This document shows, one piece after another, positions 59,908 through 64,000 of a stretch of 64,000 bases of DNA. The notes under the pieces are model-generated. The model did not search any database. It worked only from the letters and a program-made list of their open reading frames with translations, and was not told the DNA's origin. The stretch's first letter is position 1; each line of letters starts with the position of its first letter. Source of the DNA: Prosthecomicrobium sp. N25 (GTDB lineage: Bacteria > Pseudomonadota > Alphaproteobacteria > Rhizobiales > Ancalomicrobiaceae); assembly GCF_037203705.1 (NCBI RefSeq), contig NZ_JBBCAT010000001.1, positions 841,418 to 905,417 of the forward strand, in the 5' to 3' direction. Both the position numbers and the translations under genes were made by a program.

Positions 59908-59978
59908 TGAACGACGTTCAAAATAGGCCTTGAACGACGTTCATTACCGGGTTAGGATCCTGTTGTGAACATTGTTCA
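59908..59978. promoter_or_regulatory. Triple palindromic operator, TGAAC-N3-GTTCA
   Basis: Three perfect 13-bp dyads lie at 59908-59920 and 59931-59943 (both with GAC as the central three) and 59966-59978 (ATT centre). They bracket the promoter of the PspA-like gene: one upstream, one containing the -35, one between -10 and the ribosome site. This layout fits a repressor; a TetR-like protein is a guess. No candidate regulator gene is adjacent. Confidence 0.75.
59930..59958 (+). promoter_or_regulatory. Sigma-70 promoter of PspA-YiaAB operon
   Basis: TTGAAC (59930-59935) and TAGGAT (59953-59958) are spaced 17 bp. The -35 is embedded in the second TGAAC-N3-GTTCA palindrome. AAGGAG at 59981-59986 precedes the ATG at 59994. 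Confidence 0.65.
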
Positions 59979-59993
59979 TGAAGGAGATCGCCC

Positions 59994-60701
59994 ATGTTGA
60001 AGGTGTTTCAGACCCTCGTCCGCGGCATGGCCGCGGCTGCCGAGGAGGAGGTGCGGGACCGCCATGCCCTGCCGCTCCTGGACCAGCAGATCCGCGAGGC
60101 CGCCGCCGGCATCGAGGCGGCGCGACGGGCCTACGCGCTGGCGACCGCCCAGGACGCCGCCGAGGCGAAGCGCCTCGAGACCGTCCTCGCCTGTCTGGCC
60201 GACCTGGAGACGCGGGCGCTCGCCGCGCTCGCCGCCGGCCGCGAGGACCTCGCCTCCGACGCCGCCGAGGCCATCGCCGAGCTCGAGGCCGACCGCGACG
60301 CCGGCCGGAAGGCGCGCGAGGCCTTCGCGGCCGAGATTGGCCGCATCCGCCGCCGCGTGCTGGAGGGGGAACGGCGCCTCGCCGCCCTGGAGCGCGGCCG
60401 GCGCATCGCCCGGGCCCGCGCCGCCGCCCGCCGCCTCGGCACCGGTGCAACGGCGCCGTCCGGCGAGGGGGCGCTCGCCGACGCGGAGGCGACCCTGCGG
60501 CGGCTTCAGGACACCCAGGGCGAGGCCGAGGCGGCCGAGGACGCGCTTGCGGCCCTCGACGCGGAGACCCGCGCCGCCGGCGTCGCCGAGACCCTCGCGC
60601 AGAACGGCTTCGGCCCGCCCGTCCGCCCCGGCCGTGCCGACGTCCTCGCCCGCCTGAAGGCCCGGCTCGCCGCCGAAGCCTCCTCCGATCTCCCGTCCTG
60701 A
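59994..60701 (+). CDS. PspA/IM30-family protein
   Basis: 235 residues, almost entirely coiled-coil helix. N-terminal MLKVFQTLVRGMAAAAEE may be the amphipathic membrane helix, followed by HALPLLDQQIREAAAGIEAARRAYALA, as in PspA/IM30. It would coat and repair stressed inner membrane. It shares a promoter with the YiaAB gene 24 bp downstream. Strongly regulated upstream region with three palindromes. Confidence 0.82.
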   Translation: MLKVFQTLVRGMAAAAEEEVRDRHALPLLDQQIREAAAGIEAARRAYALATAQDAAEAKRLETVLACLADLETRALAALAAGREDLASDAAEAIAELEADRDAGRKAREAFAAEIGRIRRRVLEGERRLAALERGRRIARARAAARRLGTGATAPSGEGALADAEATLRRLQDTQGEAEAAEDALAALDAETRAAGVAETLAQNGFGPPVRPGRADVLARLKARLAAEASSDLPS

Positions 60702-60725
60702 CCGGTCCCGAAGGGAGCCAGCCCC

Positions 60726-61004
60726 ATGTCCAATCCCGCCTCCGCCGAACACTCCTCCGCCTGGGTGAGCTTCACCTACGCCTCCTTCATCGGCTCGGTC
60801 GCCATGATGGTCGGCGGCATCCTCTACCTGCCCCTCGAGATCTGGGTGAAGGGCTACATGCTGATGGGCGTGATGATGCTCATCCAGTCCGCCATCACGG
60901 TGACGAAGACGGTCCGGGATGTCCACGAGAGCCGGAAGCTCCTCAACCGCATCGAGGATGCCAAGACCGAGCAGCTTCTCATGCGCATCGACACCGGAAA
61001 GTGA
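60726..61004 (+). CDS. YiaA/YiaB two-helix inner-membrane protein
   Basis: 92 residues. Two hydrophobic helices (about 11-33 WVSFTYASFIGSVAMMVGGI, and 39-61 WVKGYMLMGVMMLIQSAITV) match the YiaAB two-helix family. A charged cytoplasmic tail follows. Second gene of the PspA operon; probably a membrane-stress partner of PspA, but its molecular role is unknown. Confidence 0.88.
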   Translation: MSNPASAEHSSAWVSFTYASFIGSVAMMVGGILYLPLEIWVKGYMLMGVMMLIQSAITVTKTVRDVHESRKLLNRIEDAKTEQLLMRIDTGK

Positions 61005-61158
61005 GCGATACCGCCGTCTAAACCCCTTGGTGACGCGCGATGCGTAATCTCCGTGTCCCGCGTCATCGCTCCGTCCTCCGGCTCAGCTTGATCGCGCGCC
61101 GGATCCAGGCACCCTATCCGTACCCCGAGCGGGCGAGTTCGCCCCGGAGGATCGCCCG

Positions 61159-64000
61159 ATGTCCCGTTCCCTTCTCGCCGAGCGCCGTTTCGCGCCCCTG
61201 TTCGCCTGCCAGTTCTTCTCGGCGCTGAACGACAATTTCCTCAAGAACGCCCTGGTGTTCCTGATCCTCTACCACGTGTCGGCCAACTACTCCGCCGCGC
61301 TGGTCGCCATCGCGGGCGGCGTGCTGGTCGCGCCCTTCTTCTTCCTCTCCGGCCTCGGCGGCGAGATCGCCGACCGTTTCGACAAGGCGCGAGTCGCCGA
61401 GCGGCTGAAGTTCCTGGAGATGTTCGTCGCCGCCATCGCGGTCCTCGGCTTCGCGCTCGCTTCGATCCCGGTCCTCTTCGCCGCGCTCGCCGGCTTCGGC
61501 GTCATCGCCGCCCTGTTCGGGCCGGTGAAATACGGCATCCTGCCCGACCACCTCACCGAGGCGGAGCTTCCCGCCGGCAACGCCCTGATCGAGAGCGCCA
61601 CCTTCATCGCGATCCTGACCGGCACGATCCTCGCCGGCCTGGCCGCGGCCAACGGCGGCGACCCGGCGATTCTCTCCGGCCTCATGCTCGTCTTCGCGGC
61701 CCTCTCCTGGGGCGCCGCGCGCCTGATCCCGCCGACCGCCGAGGGGGCTCCGGACCTGGAGATCCAGAGCAACATCCTGGCCTCGACCTTCGGGCTCCTG
61801 CGCGACCTGCGGACCGATGCCCGCCTCTGGTGGCTCGGCCTCGCCTCGAGCTGGTTCTGGCTCGTCGGTGCGGTCGTCCTGTCCCTGCTGCCGCCCATGG
61901 TGAAGACCTCGCTCGGCGGCTCGGAATCCGTCGTCACCGCCTTCCTCACCATCTTCTCGATCGCCATCGCGCTCGGCTCCGGCCTCGCCTCCTGGCTCTC
62001 CGCCCACCGCATCGTGCTGCTGCCCACCGCCATCGGCGCCGTGCTGATGGGCCTGTTCGCCCTCGACCTCGGCTTCGCCCTGACCGGCGTGGCGGCGACC
62101 GGGCCGGCCCGCGGCGCCATGGAGATCCTGGCGACCGGTAAGGGCATCCGCATCGCCGTCGACCTCTTCGGCCTCGCGGTGGCGGGCGGGCTCTACATCG
62201 TCCCGGCCTTCGCGGCCCTGCAGGCCTGGTCGGAAAAAACCCGCCGCGCCCGCGTCATCGCCGGCAACAACGTGCTGAACGCCGCCTTCATGACCGTCGG
62301 TGCCGTGGTGACCGCCGCCCTGCAGGCCGCCGGCCTCGGCGTCGGCGGCATGTTCCTGCTGCTCGGCCTCGCCACCCTGGCGGCCGGCGTCCTGATCTTC
62401 CGCACCCTGCCGACGAGCCCCTTCCGCGACCTCCTGTCGATCGTCTACCGCGCCATCTTCCGCCTGGAGGTGCGCGGCCTGGAGAACGTCGCCAAGGCCG
62501 GCCCGCGCGCCATCGTGGCGCTCAATCACGTGAGCTTCTTGGACGCCGGCCTCGCCCTCTCGCTCCTCGAGCAGGAGCCGGTCTTCGCCATCGATTCCGG
62601 CATCGCCCAGCGCTGGTGGGTGAAGCCCTTCCTGAAGATCACAAAGGCGATGCCGCTCGACCCGACGAAGCCGATGCAGACCCGCACGCTGATCCACGCG
62701 GTCAAGAACGGCGACACGCTGATCATCTTCCCCGAAGGCCGCCTGACCGTCACCGGCTCGCTCATGAAGGTCTACGACGGCGCCGGCCTGATCGCCGACA
62801 AGGCGGACGCCATGGTGGTCCCGGTCCGCATCGACGGCCTGGAGCGCACCCCCTTCACGCGTCTACAGCGCCACCAGATCCGCCGCCAGCTCTTCCCCAA
62901 GGTGGTGGTCACCGTCCTGGAGCCGGTCAAGCTCGATGTCGCGCCGGAGCTGAAGGGCAAGGTCCGCCGCCAGGCCGCCGGCGCGGCGCTCTACCAGGTC
63001 ATGTCCGACCTCGTCTACCGGACCACCTCCATCGATCGGACGGTCTTCGCCGCGGTGGTCGAGGCCGCCACGCGCCAGGGCAAGGCCCGGGTCGCCGTCG
63101 ACGACCCGCTGACCGGCTCGCTCTCCTACCGCAAGCTCCTGGCCGGCGCGCGCGTGCTCGGCGAGAAGCTGACGGCCTTCGCCCCCGAGGGCGCCAATGT
63201 CGGCGTCCTGCTGCCGAACGCCAACGCGACCGCTGTCGTCGTCCTCGGCCTCATGTCGGCCGCGCGCGTGCCCGCCATGCTCAACTTCTCGGCCGGCGTC
63301 ACCAACGTGCTCGCCGCCTGCCGCGCCGCCAGGGTCGAGACCGTGGTCACCTCGCGCGCCTTCGTCGACAAGGGCCGCCTCCAGCCCCTCGCCGACGCGA
63401 TCGGGGCCGCCGGCCTCCGGATCGTCTGGCTCGAGGACGTTCGTCCGACCGTCACCCTGCAGGACCGCCTGCGCGGCCTGTGGCGCTGGCAGGAGCCGCT
63501 CGCCGCCCGCCGCCCCGACGAGCCTGCCGCGATCCTCTTCACCTCGGGCTCGGAGGGGACCCCGAAGGGCGTCGTCCTGTCCAGCCGGAACATGCTGGCG
63601 AACGCCGCCCAGGCCGCCGCCCGCATCGACTTCGGCCGCACCGACAAGGTGTTCAACGTGCTGCCGCTCTTCCACTCCTTCGGCCTGACGGTCGGCCTGG
63701 TCCTGCCGCTGGTGTCCGGGGTGCCGGTCTACCTCTACCCCTCGCCGCTGCACTACCGGATCGTCCCGGAGCTGGTCTACGGCACCAACGCCACGATCCT
63801 GTTCGGCACCGACACCTTCCTGGCCGGCTACGCCCGCTCCGCCCACCCCTACGACTTCCGCTCGATCCGCTACGTCGTGGCCGGCGCGGAGCCGGTGAAG
63901 GACTCGACCCGCCGGATCTGGATGGAGAAGTTCGGCCTGCGCATCCTGGAGGGCTACGGCGTGACCGAGGCCGCCCCGGTGGTCGCCATCAACACGCCGA
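61159..64000 (+). CDS. LplT-PlsC-acyl-ACP synthetase fusion (Aas-like), truncated by window end
   Basis: 947 codons are visible and open at the 3-prime edge. Residues 1-420: MFS-like LplT lysophospholipid flippase (FSALNDNFLKNALVFL). About 430-620: PlsC acyltransferase with NHVSFLD (HX4D, about 455) and FPEGRLT. From about 640: acyl-AMP synthetase with LFTSGSEGTPKGVVLS (about 791) and GYGVTEAAPVV. The protein would import lysophospholipids, activate a fatty acid and re-acylate at the membrane. GGAGG precedes ATG 61159. A combined LplT-Aas polypeptide is common in alphaproteobacteria. Confidence 0.92.
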   Translation, partial: MSRSLLAERRFAPLFACQFFSALNDNFLKNALVFLILYHVSANYSAALVAIAGGVLVAPFFFLSGLGGEIADRFDKARVAERLKFLEMFVAAIAVLGFALASIPVLFAALAGFGVIAALFGPVKYGILPDHLTEAELPAGNALIESATFIAILTGTILAGLAAANGGDPAILSGLMLVFAALSWGAARLIPPTAEGAPDLEIQSNILASTFGLLRDLRTDARLWWLGLASSWFWLVGAVVLSLLPPMVKTSLGGSESVVTAFLTIFSIAIALGSGLASWLSAHRIVLLPTAIGAVLMGLFALDLGFALTGVAATGPARGAMEILATGKGIRIAVDLFGLAVAGGLYIVPAFAALQAWSEKTRRARVIAGNNVLNAAFMTVGAVVTAALQAAGLGVGGMFLLLGLATLAAGVLIFRTLPTSPFRDLLSIVYRAIFRLEVRGLENVAKAGPRAIVALNHVSFLDAGLALSLLEQEPVFAIDSGIAQRWWVKPFLKITKAMPLDPTKPMQTRTLIHAVKNGDTLIIFPEGRLTVTGSLMKVYDGAGLIADKADAMVVPVRIDGLERTPFTRLQRHQIRRQLFPKVVVTVLEPVKLDVAPELKGKVRRQAAGAALYQVMSDLVYRTTSIDRTVFAAVVEAATRQGKARVAVDDPLTGSLSYRKLLAGARVLGEKLTAFAPEGANVGVLLPNANATAVVVLGLMSAARVPAMLNFSAGVTNVLAACRAARVETVVTSRAFVDKGRLQPLADAIGAAGLRIVWLEDVRPTVTLQDRLRGLWRWQEPLAARRPDEPAAILFTSGSEGTPKGVVLSSRNMLANAAQAAARIDFGRTDKVFNVLPLFHSFGLTVGLVLPLVSGVPVYLYPSPLHYRIVPELVYGTNATILFGTDTFLAGYARSAHPYDFRSIRYVVAGAEPVKDSTRRIWMEKFGLRILEGYGVTEAAPVVAINTP

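Overview
The window is a high-GC (about 70% by eye), densely packed chromosomal segment of an alphaproteobacterium, most likely in Hyphomicrobiales. Supporting signs are the TIGR02300/FYDLN-acid zinc-ribbon protein, DUF1127 and DUF2934 small proteins, class II AroA, an ExoF-like exporter, and a dispersed intergenic repeat whose antisense translation reads VPGLVPGI, as is common in this order. No CRISPR array, rRNA or intact prophage was seen. The genus cannot be fixed from the sequence alone.

Layout. 1-1683 (minus): a FIST sensor protein and the N-terminal part of a NahK/ErcS-prime-like histidine kinase, truncated by the window edge. 1852-6664 (plus): coxG-coxS-coxL-coxM, a molybdenum hydroxylase of the form II CO-dehydrogenase-like type (AYRGAGR active-site loop). 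6745-6984 (minus): a DUF2934 protein. 7217-32082: a large Wzx/Wzy-type exopolysaccharide locus. It holds an initiating sugar transferase; a tightly overlapping module of formyltransferase, PIG-L deacetylase, DegT aminotransferase, ATP-grasp ligase and HAD phosphatase; Wzy; three glycosyltransferases; a BY-kinase/Wzc co-polymerase; a methyltransferase; a sulfotransferase; a FlaA1/WbpM-type dehydratase; an ExoF-like exporter; a Wzx flippase; and two secreted pectate-lyase-like enzymes. An IS630-type transposase fragment and a 15-G homopolymer lie inside the locus. The expected product is a modified (acylated or formylated, possibly sulfated), probably uronate-containing surface polysaccharide.

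32103-39676: housekeeping and regulatory genes, namely a secreted unknown protein, a Crp/Fnr regulator, tRNA-Ala(GGC), the FYDLN protein, aroA, queG, coaBC and paaX. 39981-43812: paaABCDE, phenylacetyl-CoA epoxidase, with a clear sigma-70 promoter upstream and tandem terminators downstream. 44092-50329: a DUF1127 protein, a DUF3750 protein, a chemoreceptor and polA. 50576-53487: a membrane GGDEF-EAL protein translationally coupled to a periplasmic sugar-binding-like protein without transporter genes, a candidate ligand-sensing c-di-GMP module. 53548-55845: a class A PBP. 55856-58594 (minus): a small operon of a phosphatase-like protein, DUF6152, a membrane protein and a Bcr/CflA transporter. 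58846-61004: a second DUF1127 protein, an RraA-like protein, and a PspA-like plus YiaAB stress operon behind a promoter studded with three identical-architecture palindromes. 61159 to the end: an LplT-PlsC-acyl-ACP synthetase fusion cut by the window edge.

The most intriguing items are the GGDEF-EAL/binding-protein pair, the triple-palindrome operator of the PspA operon, and the modified-sugar module with sulfotransferase and lyases in the polysaccharide locus.
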